Below are positions 7,400-15,241 of a stretch of DNA of 18,798 nucleotides, one piece after another. Numbering within the stretch: position 1 is the stretch's first letter; each line of letters starts with the position of its first letter. The notes under the pieces are model-generated. The model did not search any database. It saw only the letters and a list, made by a program, of their open reading frames with translations, and was not told the origin of the DNA. Position numbers and translations under genes: made by a program. The stretch is from Angelakisella sp. (GTDB taxonomy: Bacteria > Bacillota > Clostridia > Oscillospirales > Ruminococcaceae), in the NCBI GenBank assembly GCA_022795575.1, contig JAAWGY010000017.1, forward strand, positions 1-18,798. The letters run 5' to 3'.

Positions 7400-8298
7400 C
7401 CCTTTCCGGCTGGGAGCTGGACAACCCGGTGATCCCGGCCAGCGGCACCTTTGGGTACGGCAAGGAGTTTGCCGAGGCCTACGACATCAACTGCCTGGGG
7501 ACCTTTTCCTTTAAGGGCACCACCCTAAAGCCCCGGTTTGGCAACCCCACCCCCCGTATCGCCGAATGCGGGGCGGGGCTCATCAACTCGGTGGGGCTGC
7601 AAAACCCCGGGGTGGACCACGTGCTGGCGGTGGAGCTGCCGGAGCTGGCGGGGTTCTTCCACAAAAAGGTCATCGCCAACGTGGGGGGCTTTTCGGTGGA
7701 GGAGTACGCCGAGGCCTGCCGGCGGCTGGACGGGGCGGAACAGGTGGGCATCCTGGAGGTGAACATCAGCTGCCCCAACGTGGACCACGGCGGCATGAGC
7801 TTTGGGGTGAGCCCGGAGGCCGCCGCCCAGGTGACGCGGGCGGTAAAGGCAGTGACCACCAAGCCGGTCTACATCAAGCTCAGCCCCAACGTCACCGACA
7901 TCGTCCCCATCGCCAGGGCCTGCCAGGAGGCGGGGGCGGACGGCCTCTCCCTCATCAACACCCTGATGGGGATGCGGATCGACCCCCGGACCCGCCGGCC
8001 GGTAATCGCCAACCGGATGGGGGGGTACTCCGGGGCGGGGATCTTCCCGGTGGCGGTGCGGATGGTGTACCAGGTCTACGAGGCGGTGTCCATCCCCATC
8101 ATCGGGATGGGTGGCGTCCAAACCGCCGAGGAGGTCATCGAGATGATGCTGGCGGGGGCCGCGGCGGTGCAGGTGGGGACGGCAAACCTCATCGACCCCT
8201 GGGCCTGCAAGGGGATCATCGAGGAGCTGCCCCGGGCGATGGACCGGTACGGGATAGAATCGTTACAAAAGATTACAGGAGGTGCGCATCATGGGTAA
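7381..8298 (+). CDS. pyrD: Dihydroorotate dehydrogenase, class 1B catalytic subunit
   Basis: Oxidises dihydroorotate to orotate using FMN, passing electrons to PyrK. The 305-residue soluble TIM barrel lacks the N-terminal membrane helix of class 2 enzymes. It has NPVIPASGTFGYGKE near the start, NSVGLQNPG (69-77), and the class 1 catalytic cysteine C131 in NISCPNV, in place of the class 2 serine. FMN phosphate-site sequences GMGGVQTAEEV and AAAVQVGTANL follow. The GTG start at 7381 is chosen because AAAGGAGTGAG lies upstream and the family N-terminus begins here. It overlaps the end of pyrK by 19 nt and pyrF by 8 nt, suggesting coupled translation. Confidence 0.97.
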   Translation: MGRTAVTLSGWELDNPVIPASGTFGYGKEFAEAYDINCLGTFSFKGTTLKPRFGNPTPRIAECGAGLINSVGLQNPGVDHVLAVELPELAGFFHKKVIANVGGFSVEEYAEACRRLDGAEQVGILEVNISCPNVDHGGMSFGVSPEAAAQVTRAVKAVTTKPVYIKLSPNVTDIVPIARACQEAGADGLSLINTLMGMRIDPRTRRPVIANRMGGYSGAGIFPVAVRMVYQVYEAVSIPIIGMGGVQTAEEVIEMMLAGAAAVQVGTANLIDPWACKGIIEELPRAMDRYGIESLQKITGGAHHG

Positions 8299-8995
8299 GG
8301 ACGTTATTGTAGCCTGCGACTTTGCCAGCGGGCGGGAGGCCCTGGCCTTTTTGGACCGGTTTGCCGGGGAGGAACGCAAGCCCTTTGTCAAGATCGGGAT
8401 GGAGCTGTTTTACGCCGAGGGGCCGCAGATTGTCCGGGAGATCAAGGGCCGGGGGCACCAGATCTTCCTGGACCTGAAGCTCCACGACATCCCCAACACG
8501 GTGATGAAGGCCATGCGGGTGCTCTCCGGGCTGGAGGTGGACCTGGTGAACCTCCACGCGGCGGGGACGGTGGCCATGATGGAGGCGGCGCTGGCGGGGC
8601 TGACCCGGGCCGACGGCACCCGGCCGCTGCTCATCGCGGTGACGCAGCTTACCTCCACCGACCAGCACAGCATGGAGGAGGACCTGCTCATCCGGGAGCC
8701 CATCGACCAGGTGGTGATGCACTACGCCCGGCGGGCCAAGGCGGCGGGGCTGGACGGGGTGGTCTGCTCCCCCCTGGAATCCGGCAAGGTCAAGGAGGCC
8801 TGCGGGGCGGGGTTCCTCACCGTGACGCCGGGGGTGCGGTTTGCCGACGGGGACGCGGGGGACCAAAAGCGGGTGATGACCCCCGCCCAGGCCAAGGAGA
8901 TTGGCTCGGACTACATTGTGGTGGGGCGGCCCATCACCGGGGCAGCGGACCCCATTGCGGCCTACCGCCGGTGCGTGGCGGAGTTTGTAGGTTAA
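8291..8995 (+). CDS. pyrF: Orotidine 5'-phosphate decarboxylase
   Basis: Decarboxylates OMP to UMP, the final step. The 234-residue protein is of the bacterial group 1 type. It has D10 in VACDF, K34 in FVKIGME, and the catalytic array D61, K63 and D66 in FLDLKLHDIPNT. The C-terminal phosphate-binding segments are TPGVRF and YIVVGRPIT. The ATG at 8291 is preferred over the GTG at 8282, because that GTG overlaps the AGGAGG ribosome site (8277-8282), which lies 8 nt before the ATG. The start overlaps pyrD by 8 nt. pyrE follows after 16 nt with its own AGGAGG. Confidence 0.97.
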   Translation: MGKDVIVACDFASGREALAFLDRFAGEERKPFVKIGMELFYAEGPQIVREIKGRGHQIFLDLKLHDIPNTVMKAMRVLSGLEVDLVNLHAAGTVAMMEAALAGLTRADGTRPLLIAVTQLTSTDQHSMEEDLLIREPIDQVVMHYARRAKAAGLDGVVCSPLESGKVKEACGAGFLTVTPGVRFADGDAGDQKRVMTPAQAKEIGSDYIVVGRPITGAADPIAAYRRCVAEFVG

Positions 8996-9011
8996 CAGGA
9001 GGTAACAGGCT

Positions 9012-9659
9012 ATGACAGAATTACAGAAAACCATCGCCAAGGACCTGCTCTCCATCCGGGCGGTCTTCTTCCGCCCCAGCGAGCCCTTTACCTGGGCCAG
9101 CGGCATCAAAAGCCCGGTGTACTGCGACAACCGCCTCACCCTCTCCGCCCCGGCGGTACGGCTGGATGTGGAAAACGGCCTGGCGGAGCTGATCCGCGCC
9201 CACTACCCCCAGGCGGAGGCGCTGATGGGCACCTCCACCGCCGGCATCGCCCACGCCGCCATCACCGCCCACCTCATGGGCCTGCCCATGGGGTACGTCC
9301 GGTCCGGCGCCAAGGACCACGGCCGCCAGAACCAGATCGAGGGCCGGCTTGAGCCGGGCCAGCGGGTGGTGGTGGTGGAGGACCTGATCTCCACCGGGGG
9401 CAGCGTCATCGAGGTGGTCAACGTCCTGCGGGAGGCGGGGGCCCAGGTGCTGGGCATCGCCAGCATCTTCACCTACGGGATGGAAAAGGGGCTGCGGCGG
9501 CTGGCGGAGGCGGGGGTGGAAAACCACAGCCTCACCAACTTTGACGTCATCGCCCAAATCGCCGCCGAGGAAAGCTACATCCGCCCCCGGGACGTGGCCC
9601 GGCTCATCGCCTTCCGGGATAACCCCAGCGACGAAAGCTGGATTGGCAAAGGGGAGTAA
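9012..9659 (+). CDS. pyrE: Orotate phosphoribosyltransferase
   Basis: Transfers the phosphoribosyl group of PRPP to orotate, giving OMP. The 215-residue type I phosphoribosyltransferase contains FTWASGIKSPVYCDNR (26-41), which holds the orotate-side hood. The flexible catalytic loop is GAKDHGRQNQIEG (99-111), with K101 and H103. The PRPP-binding signature is RVVVVEDLISTGGS (118-131). The ATG at 9012 follows AGGAGG with 9-nt spacing. Gene order pyrF-pyrE places the two last enzymes side by side, as is common in Firmicutes. pyrB follows after 13 nt. Confidence 0.97.
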   Translation: MTELQKTIAKDLLSIRAVFFRPSEPFTWASGIKSPVYCDNRLTLSAPAVRLDVENGLAELIRAHYPQAEALMGTSTAGIAHAAITAHLMGLPMGYVRSGAKDHGRQNQIEGRLEPGQRVVVVEDLISTGGSVIEVVNVLREAGAQVLGIASIFTYGMEKGLRRLAEAGVENHSLTNFDVIAQIAAEESYIRPRDVARLIAFRDNPSDESWIGKGE

Positions 9660-9672
9660 GGAGGGAAAGCCG

Positions 9673-10764
9673 ATGCGCCATCTGCTAAGCATTCTGGACC
9701 TGACGGTGGAGGAGATTGACAGCATGATCTCCACCGCCCAGGATATCCTGGACCACCCGGAGCGCTACCGGGAGGCCTGCCGGGACAAAATCCTGGCCAC
9801 CCTCTTCTTCGAGCCCTCCACCCGCACCCGGCTCAGCTTTGAATCGGCCATGCTGGGGCTGGGGGGGCGGGTGCTGGGCTTTTCCGACGCCTCCTCCAGC
9901 TCCACCCGCAAGGGGGAGAGCGTCGCCGACACTATCTCGGTGGTCAGCGGCTACGCCGATATCATCGCCATGCGCCACCCCAAGGAGGGGGCCCCCCTGG
10001 TGGCCTCCCAGCACACCCGGGTGCCGGTGATCAACGCCGGGGACGGGGGGCACCACCACCCCACCCAAACCCTCACCGACCTGCTGACCATCCGGCGGGA
10101 GACGGGCCGCTTTGAGGACCTCACCATCGGCCTCTGCGGCGACCTGAAGTTTGGCCGGACGGTCCACTCCCTCATCGAGGCCATGTCCCGGTACCGGGGG
10201 GTGCGGTTCGTCCTCATCTCCCCCCGGGAGCTGGCCCTGCCCCCCCTGATGGTGGAGGAGCTGGCGGAACAGGGCATCCCCTGCACCCAGTGCCAGTCGC
10301 TGGAGGAGCAGATGGGGGCGCTGGACATCCTGTACATGACCCGCATCCAGCGGGAGCGGTTTTCCAGCGAGGAGGAGTACCAGCGGCTGAAGGACAGCTA
10401 CATCCTGACACCGGATAAGCTTGCCGGGGCCAAGGAGGGGATGATGATCCTGCACCCCCTGCCCCGGGTAAACGAGATCGACCCCCGGGTGGACGACGAC
10501 CCCCGGGCGGCCTACTTCCGCCAGGCCTATTACGGCCGGTACATCCGGATGGCCCTGATCCTCCATCTGCTGGGCCAGGCGGAGGGCACGGCCGTTACCC
10601 CGGACAAGGGGCGGCCCCGCTACCCCCAAAACCAGCTCCCCGGGGCGGTGTGCGGCAACCCCCACTGCATCACCACCATCGAGCAGGGGCTGGAGCAGCG
10701 CTTTTTGCGGGACGGCAAAACCGGGGAGTACCGCTGCCTTTACTGCGAGAGCAAGGCGGAATAG
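9673..10764 (+). CDS. pyrB: Aspartate carbamoyltransferase with PyrI-like zinc tail
   Basis: Condenses carbamoyl phosphate with aspartate, the committed step. Residues 1 to about 305 are a complete catalytic chain: FFEPSTRTRLSFE (45-57), the 80s loop SSSSTRKGES, the HPTQT motif at 129-133, GDLKFGRTVHSL, YMTRIQRERF and HPLPR (261-265). Catalytic chains usually end near residue 305-310. This one continues to 363 with C327, C332, C355 and C358, spaced CX4C-X22-CX2C. This resembles the zinc domain at the C-terminus of E. coli PyrI (CX4C-X23-CX2C), including NPHCI and CLYCE. The PyrI allosteric nucleotide domain is absent and no pyrI is in the window. The ATG at 9673 follows TAAGGAGGG. Last gene of the operon, it precedes the terminator. 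Confidence 0.96.
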   Translation: MRHLLSILDLTVEEIDSMISTAQDILDHPERYREACRDKILATLFFEPSTRTRLSFESAMLGLGGRVLGFSDASSSSTRKGESVADTISVVSGYADIIAMRHPKEGAPLVASQHTRVPVINAGDGGHHHPTQTLTDLLTIRRETGRFEDLTIGLCGDLKFGRTVHSLIEAMSRYRGVRFVLISPRELALPPLMVEELAEQGIPCTQCQSLEEQMGALDILYMTRIQRERFSSEEEYQRLKDSYILTPDKLAGAKEGMMILHPLPRVNEIDPRVDDDPRAAYFRQAYYGRYIRMALILHLLGQAEGTAVTPDKGRPRYPQNQLPGAVCGNPHCITTIEQGLEQRFLRDGKTGEYRCLYCESKAE

Positions 10765-10829
10765 CCAGGGCGAGCGGGAATCTCCCCCTTCCCCGCCTAA
10801 CCAGCCTGTATATCACAAAACCCACCGCG

Positions 10830-10857
10830 GCCCGGGGCGGCAGCTCCCGCCCCGGGC
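10830..10857. other. GC-rich hairpin before the pyr terminator
   Basis: An 11-bp stem (GCCCGGGGCGG / CCGCCCCGGGC) encloses the 6-nt loop CAGCTC. It sits 5 nt before the main terminator stem, in the pyr 3' UTR and beyond the atpD terminator on the other strand. No T-run follows directly on the plus strand. It may add to 3'-end stability or pausing. Confidence 0.4.
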
Positions 10858-10861
10858 GCGC

Positions 10862-10903
10862 AAAAAGGCCTGCTTTGGTCCTCCAACCAAAGCAGGCCTT
10901 TTT
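10862..10903. terminator. Bidirectional intrinsic terminator between convergent operons
   Basis: A perfect 18-bp stem pairs 10862-10879 with 10886-10903 around the 6-nt loop CCTCCA. Both outer ends are A5/T5, so on the plus strand the GC-rich stem ends in TTTTT after pyrB, and on the minus strand it ends in TTTTT after atpD. It lies about 100 nt after the pyrB stop and 45 nt after the atpD stop, so it can end both converging operons. Confidence 0.93.
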
Positions 10904-10947
10904 CTTGTGCATCTTTCCGGTACCGGGGGCAGGCTCCCCTGCTCCGG

Positions 10948-11625
10948 TTACTTGGGCTCCCCGCCGGCGGGATCCTCCGCGCGCTCCAGCGCTTTGGCCA
11001 GCTCCTCCCGGTGGACCTTCTGGCGCTTGATGACCTTCTGCCGGCTGAACTCCTCCCGCTCCTTCTCCTCCAGGGCGTCAGAAATGAACTTGCTGGAAAA
11101 CTCGAAGTTGGGGATAATGATGTTCTTAAGGGCGTTGGCCCGGCTCTGGGTCTTTTTGATGGCGTTGGCCAGCCGGTAGATGCTGTTTTCCACCTCGGCC
11201 AGCCGGGCGGTCATCAGCTTTACCTTGTGGAAGCAGAGGTAGGCCACGTCCAGCTGGGAGTTGGTGCCGTAGAGGCCGTATGTCACCTCCGGGTCCTCCG
11301 GGGCGTCCAGGGCCACGGTGGGCAGCTCCACCCCCATCACGCTGCGGTACTGGATGCTGAGGCCGTTTTCGATGGGGATGCCGTTTTCGATGTCCTCGAT
11401 CACCCCCAGGGTGATGTTGGCCCGCTGCAGGGCGATGTAGGCCCGGGCGTAGGTGGCGCTGATCTGTCCCCGGAGCTTTTTGGCGCTGTCGATCATGGTC
11501 ATCAGCTCCCGGATGAGGATGTTGCGCTTGCGGTCCAGCAGGTCGAAGCCCATCCGGGCCAGCTGGAGGGACTTCCGGACGTTGATGAGGTTGCCCTTGG
11601 TGGGGAAGATATTCTCGGTCCGCAT
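10948..11625 (-). CDS. atpD: V/A-type ATPase subunit D (central rotor shaft)
   Basis: Subunit D forms the long coiled-coil rotor inside the A3B3 headpiece, with subunit F. The 225-residue protein has the family start NIFPTKGNLINVRKSLQLA. Long helices occupy the N-terminal (about 10-70) and C-terminal (about 130-215) parts, ending in a charged basic and acidic tail. The conserved segment AIKKTQSRANALKNIIIPNF is present at about 164-183. The ATG at 11625 follows GGGGAGGAGG and lies 18 nt after the atpB stop. Last gene of the ATPase operon; the shared terminator follows 45 nt downstream. The symbol follows V/A-type naming and is not the F-type beta subunit. Confidence 0.95.
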   Translation of the reverse strand: MRTENIFPTKGNLINVRKSLQLARMGFDLLDRKRNILIRELMTMIDSAKKLRGQISATYARAYIALQRANITLGVIEDIENGIPIENGLSIQYRSVMGVELPTVALDAPEDPEVTYGLYGTNSQLDVAYLCFHKVKLMTARLAEVENSIYRLANAIKKTQSRANALKNIIIPNFEFSSKFISDALEEKEREEFSRQKVIKRQKVHREELAKALERAEDPAGGEPK

Positions 11626-11643
11626 ACTCCGCTCCTCCTCCCC

Positions 11644-13053
11644 TTAGCCCTTGAACATCTTGGCCCGGTCCGGGTTGTAGTGCTTTTCCAGCATCTCCTT
11701 GTCCACCCGGTCCAGCTCCTCCATGGGCAGCATGGAAAGGAGGTCCCACCCCAGCTCCAGTGTCTGGTCGATGGTGCGGTTCTCGTCCTCCCCCTGGCCC
11801 AGGAAGTGCTCCTCGAACTTCTGCCCAAAGCGCAGGTACTCCTTATCGATGGGGGAAAGCTCCTCCTCGCCGATGACCGAGGCCAGGCTGCGGGCGTCCT
11901 GCACCTTGGCGTAGCAGGCAAAGAGCTGGTTGCTGACGGCGCTGTGGTCCACCCGGGTGTACCCCTCGCCGATGCCGTCCTTCATCAGGCGGGAAAGGCT
12001 GGGCAGCACCGAGATGGGGGGATACACCCCCATCAGGTCCAGGCCCCGGTCCAGCACGATCTGCCCCTCGGTGATGTACCCCGTAAGGTCCGGCACCGGG
12101 TGGGTGATGTCGTCGTTGGGCATGGTGAGGATGGGGATCTGTGTCACCGAGCCGTTGTGGCCGTTGATCACCCCCGCCCTCTCGTAGAGGGAGGCCAGGT
12201 CGGAGTAGAGGTAGCCGGGGTAGCCTTTCCGGCCGGGGATCTCCCCCTTGGAGGAGGAGAACTCCCGCAGCGCCTCGGCGTAGGAGGTCATATCGGTGAG
12301 GATGACCAGCACGTGCATATCCTGCTCAAAGGCCAGGTATTCCGCCACCGTCAGGGCGCAGCGGGGGGTCAGGATACGCTCGATGATGGGGTCGTTGCTG
12401 AGGTTGAGGAACATGACCACGTTTTTCATCACGCCGCTGGTCTCAAAGGAGGAGCGGAAGTAATCGGCCACGTCGTTTTTAACACCCATGGCGGCAAAGA
12501 CGACGCAGAACTTGGAATCCGGGTCCTCCTGGCCGTCCTTGGTGATCCGGGACTGGCGGACAATCTGCACCGCCAGCTTGTTGTGGTTCATGCCGGAGCC
12601 GGAGAAGATGGGCAGCTTCTGCCCCCGGATCAGGGTCATCAGGGCGTCGATGGAGGAGATGCCGGTGCGGATATAGTTGCGGGGGTAGGTACGGGACACC
12701 GGGTTGATGGGCTGGCCGTTGATGTCCCGGTGGACCTCGGCGAAGACCTCCCCCAGCCCGTCGATGGGCTTGCCGCTGCCGCTGAAGACGCGGCCCAGCA
12801 CCTCCGGGGAAAGGGCCATCTCCATGGGGTGGCCCAGCAGCCGGGTGCGGGTGTTGGTGAGGGAGAGGCCGGTGGTGCCCTCAAACACCTGGATCACCGC
12901 CTTGTCCCCCTCCAGGCTGACGATACGCCCGTCCCGGATGGAGCCGTCCTCCAGCTCCAGGTGGACCATCTCCTCAAAGCTGGCGTCCTGGACATGGTCC
13001 AGCACCACCAGAGGGCCATTGATCTCCTTGAGTCCTACAAACTGAATGCTCAT
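11644..13053 (-). CDS. atpB: V/A-type ATPase subunit B (non-catalytic headpiece)
   Basis: Subunit B alternates with A in the A3B3 ring and contributes the non-catalytic nucleotide interface. The 469-residue protein matches the usual length. It has FVGLKEINGPLVVLDHV at the N-terminus, the degenerate P-loop SGSGMNHNKLA (151-161) typical of B chains, and the conserved RKGYPGYLYSDLASLYERAG and DITHPVPDLTGYITEGQ. The ATG at 13053 is preferred over a site 60 nt upstream, because GGAGGG precedes it and the extra 20 residues overlap the end of atpA with no family similarity. It starts 19 nt after the atpA stop, and atpD follows 18 nt after its own stop. Confidence 0.96.
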   Translation of the reverse strand: MSIQFVGLKEINGPLVVLDHVQDASFEEMVHLELEDGSIRDGRIVSLEGDKAVIQVFEGTTGLSLTNTRTRLLGHPMEMALSPEVLGRVFSGSGKPIDGLGEVFAEVHRDINGQPINPVSRTYPRNYIRTGISSIDALMTLIRGQKLPIFSGSGMNHNKLAVQIVRQSRITKDGQEDPDSKFCVVFAAMGVKNDVADYFRSSFETSGVMKNVVMFLNLSNDPIIERILTPRCALTVAEYLAFEQDMHVLVILTDMTSYAEALREFSSSKGEIPGRKGYPGYLYSDLASLYERAGVINGHNGSVTQIPILTMPNDDITHPVPDLTGYITEGQIVLDRGLDLMGVYPPISVLPSLSRLMKDGIGEGYTRVDHSAVSNQLFACYAKVQDARSLASVIGEEELSPIDKEYLRFGQKFEEHFLGQGEDENRTIDQTLELGWDLLSMLPMEELDRVDKEMLEKHYNPDRAKMFKG

Positions 13054-13072
13054 CGCGTTTGGCCCTCCTTCC

Positions 13073-14860
13073 TTATTCCTGGGCCCCGGCGGCGTCCTTG
13101 CCCTCCGGGACATACACCTTGGCCAGGTTCAGCTCGATATCCCGCTTGTACTGGTCAAACAGCTCCAGCTTGTCGTTGGGGATGTCGTACTTCATCTTGA
13201 CGATTTTATCAAACAGGCCGGTCTCCAAAATGCTGCTGATGGGGGCGCCCCGGCCCACCAGCTCCTTGGATTTGTCGTAGAGGTAAAGGACCAGGTCCAT
13301 CATCTTCAGCTGCTTTTCCAGCGAGACATAGGTGTCGTCCTTGTGGTAGGCGTTCTGCTGCAAAATGCCCACCCGGATCACCCGGCAGGTTTCGATGACC
13401 AGCTTCTGGTCATCGGGGAGGACGTCGGCGCCGATGAGCTTGACGATCTCCATCAGCTTCTCCTCCTCGTGAAGGAGGGTGACAAGCCGCTGCCGCTTGC
13501 GGGAGAAGGCGGGGTCCACGTTCTCCCGGTACCAGGGGCGCAGGTCGTCCAGGTACTCGCTGTAGCTGGTAATCCAGTTGATGGCCGGGTAGTGCCGGGC
13601 GTAGGCCAGGGACTTATCCAATGCCCAGAAGCACCGGACAAACCGCTTGGTGTTTTGGGTGACAGGCTCCGAAAAGTCGGAGCCCTGGGGGCTGACGGCC
13701 CCGATGATGGTGACAGAGCCCTCCGCCCCGGCAAGGGTGTTCATATACCCGGCGCGCTCGTAGAAGCCGGAAAGGCGGCTGGGCAGGTAGGCGGGGAAGC
13801 CCTCCTCGGCGGGCATCTCCTCCAGCCGGCCGCTGATCTCCCGCAGGGCCTCGGCCCAGCGGCTGGTGGAATCCGCCATAATGGCCACGTGGTAGCCCAT
13901 ATCGCGGTAGTATTCCGCCAGGGTAATGCCGGTGTAGATGGACGCCTCCCGGGCGGCCACCGGCATATTGGAGGTGTTGGCGATAAGCACCGTGCGGTCG
14001 GTAAGGGCCTTGCCGGACTTGGGGTCGATCAGGTGGCTGAACTCCTCCAGCACCTGGGTCATCTCGTTGCCGCGCTCGCCGCAGCCGATGTAGACGATGA
14101 GGTCGGCGTCGCACCACTTGGCCAGCTGGTGCTGGGTCATGGTTTTGCCGGTGCCAAAGCCCCCGGGCACCGCCGCCGTCCCCCCCTTGGCGATGGGGAA
14201 CAGGGTATCGATGACCCGCTGGCCGGTGATGAGGGGCCGGGTGATGGGCATCCGCTGGGCCACCGGCCGGGCGGCGCGGATGGGCCACTTTTGGGTAAGG
14301 GTAAGGGTGTGCTCCTTCCCCTCCCCGTCGGTGAGCTTCACCAGGGGGGCATCGATGTTGTACCGCCCGTCCGGGGCTGTCCAGCTGACGGTGCCGGAAA
14401 GCTCCGGGTGGAGCAGCGCCTTGTGGGTGATCAGGCTGGTCTCGGGGCAGGAGGCAAAGGGCTGTCCGCCCCGCAGCTGGTCCCCGGGCTTTACCAGCAC
14501 CGTGACATCCCAAAGCTTCTCTCGGTCCAGGGCGGAGACGTCCCCGCCCTCCGAGATAAAGGCGCCGGAGAGGGCCTCCATCTCCCGCAGGGGGCGCTGG
14601 ATGCCGTCAAAGATATTGGAGAGGATGCCCGGGGCCAGGGTGGCGCAGATGGGGGAGCCCGTGGGCTCCACCGGCTCCCCGGGGCGCAGCCCGGTGGTGC
14701 TTTCGTACACCTGGATGGTGGTACTGCTGTCGCTGATGGAGATAACCTCTCCCACCAGCCGCTTTTCCCCTACCAGCACCATTTCCTGCATCGAAAAATC
14801 CCGGGAGTCCCGGACCGTTACCACCGGCCCGTTAATGGAAAAGATGACGTTATGATTCAC
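13073..14860 (-). CDS. atpA: V/A-type ATPase subunit A (catalytic)
   Basis: Subunit A is the ATP-hydrolysing or ATP-synthesising chain of the headpiece. With the GTG start at 14860 it has 595 residues, close to the family's roughly 590. It begins NHNVIFSINGPVVTVRD, has the A-chain-specific insert (about 110-190), and the Walker A sequence GGFGTGKT (233-240), where many relatives have GPFGxGKT. YIGCGERGNEMT, MADSTSRWAEALRE and the EASIYTGIT region follow. The GTG is chosen because the family N-terminus starts there. Only a weak ribosome site (GGCGGTG) precedes it, unlike every other gene in the operon. The frame stays open 40 codons upstream to a TTG inside a repeat element, but that extension has no family similarity. 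A 381-nt non-coding gap separates it from atpE. Confidence 0.95.
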   Translation of the reverse strand: MNHNVIFSINGPVVTVRDSRDFSMQEMVLVGEKRLVGEVISISDSSTTIQVYESTTGLRPGEPVEPTGSPICATLAPGILSNIFDGIQRPLREMEALSGAFISEGGDVSALDREKLWDVTVLVKPGDQLRGGQPFASCPETSLITHKALLHPELSGTVSWTAPDGRYNIDAPLVKLTDGEGKEHTLTLTQKWPIRAARPVAQRMPITRPLITGQRVIDTLFPIAKGGTAAVPGGFGTGKTMTQHQLAKWCDADLIVYIGCGERGNEMTQVLEEFSHLIDPKSGKALTDRTVLIANTSNMPVAAREASIYTGITLAEYYRDMGYHVAIMADSTSRWAEALREISGRLEEMPAEEGFPAYLPSRLSGFYERAGYMNTLAGAEGSVTIIGAVSPQGSDFSEPVTQNTKRFVRCFWALDKSLAYARHYPAINWITSYSEYLDDLRPWYRENVDPAFSRKRQRLVTLLHEEEKLMEIVKLIGADVLPDDQKLVIETCRVIRVGILQQNAYHKDDTYVSLEKQLKMMDLVLYLYDKSKELVGRGAPISSILETGLFDKIVKMKYDIPNDKLELFDQYKRDIELNLAKVYVPEGKDAAGAQE

Positions 14861-14926
14861 GATACACCGCCGTTTCCCCGCGCTTCTTCTGCGAAACGCG
14901 GCAAATTCATTGGTTGTCTCTATGTC

Positions 14927-15229
14927 GGGGGTATTTCGCCCGCTGTGGCGGGCGACCAGGGCGCTGCCCTGGACCTGCAAGCCTTTGAAAAGGCTTGACC
15001 GAAACTTTTGCGCCCTTCGGGGTGGTGGGCGGCACCCCCTGCTAAGTGCGGAAGCAGCATCGCCCGAACACTCTTAAAATCGTTTTTTATTGATCCCTTT
15101 GCAGCCGCTTCCGCACCGGCGGCAGCGTGGCCCACCGGCCAATCTGCCGGAGTCCAGAGGGGCGCTTGCCCCTCTGGTGGGAGATGCAAGAGGGCGACGC
15201 CCTCTTGCCCGCCGGAGGCAAAATCCCCC
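14927..15229. repeat. 303-bp structured repeat-like element between atpE and atpA
   Basis: The ends are imperfect inverted repeats: GGGGGTATTTCGCC (14927-14940) and, on the other strand, GGGGGATTTTGCC (15229-15217). Inside are hairpins with stems 14937-14943/14948-14954, 14956-14962/14966-14972, 14978-14985/14990-14997, 15154-15163/15168-15177 and 15187-15195/15199-15207, of 7-10 bp with 3-4-nt loops. In the middle, GTGCGGAAGC (15046-15055) and GCTTCCGCAC (15107-15116) enclose an AT-rich core (about 15068-15098) that contrasts with the GC-rich surroundings. No credible coding frame is seen. The layout fits a non-autonomous MITE-like or structured-RNA element. No clear target duplication is visible. 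It fills most of the 14861-15241 gap inside the ATPase operon. Confidence 0.6.
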
Positions 15230-15241
15230 ACCCACCCATAA

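Noticed and set aside
13054..13113. Longer atpB start 20 codons upstream
   Set aside because: The extension overlaps the end of atpA, has no family similarity, and lacks a ribosome site; ATG at 13053 has GGAGGG upstream.
11011..14998. Two long plus-strand open frames opposite atpD, atpB and atpA
   Set aside because: Same composition artefact; the opposite strand encodes complete, conserved ATPase subunits with ribosome sites.
14917..15239. Target-site duplication flanking the 303-bp element
   Set aside because: The flanks (CTATGTC on the left, ACCCACCCAT on the right) share no convincing direct repeat.
14861..15241. Remnant of a subunit C gene in the atpE-atpA gap
   Set aside because: No frame shows AC39-like sequence; the gap is filled by hairpins and inverted repeats.
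14861..15241. Internal promoter for atpA-B-D
   Set aside because: No -35/-10 pair with acceptable spacing was found on the minus strand; the AT-rich core lacks a good -10.
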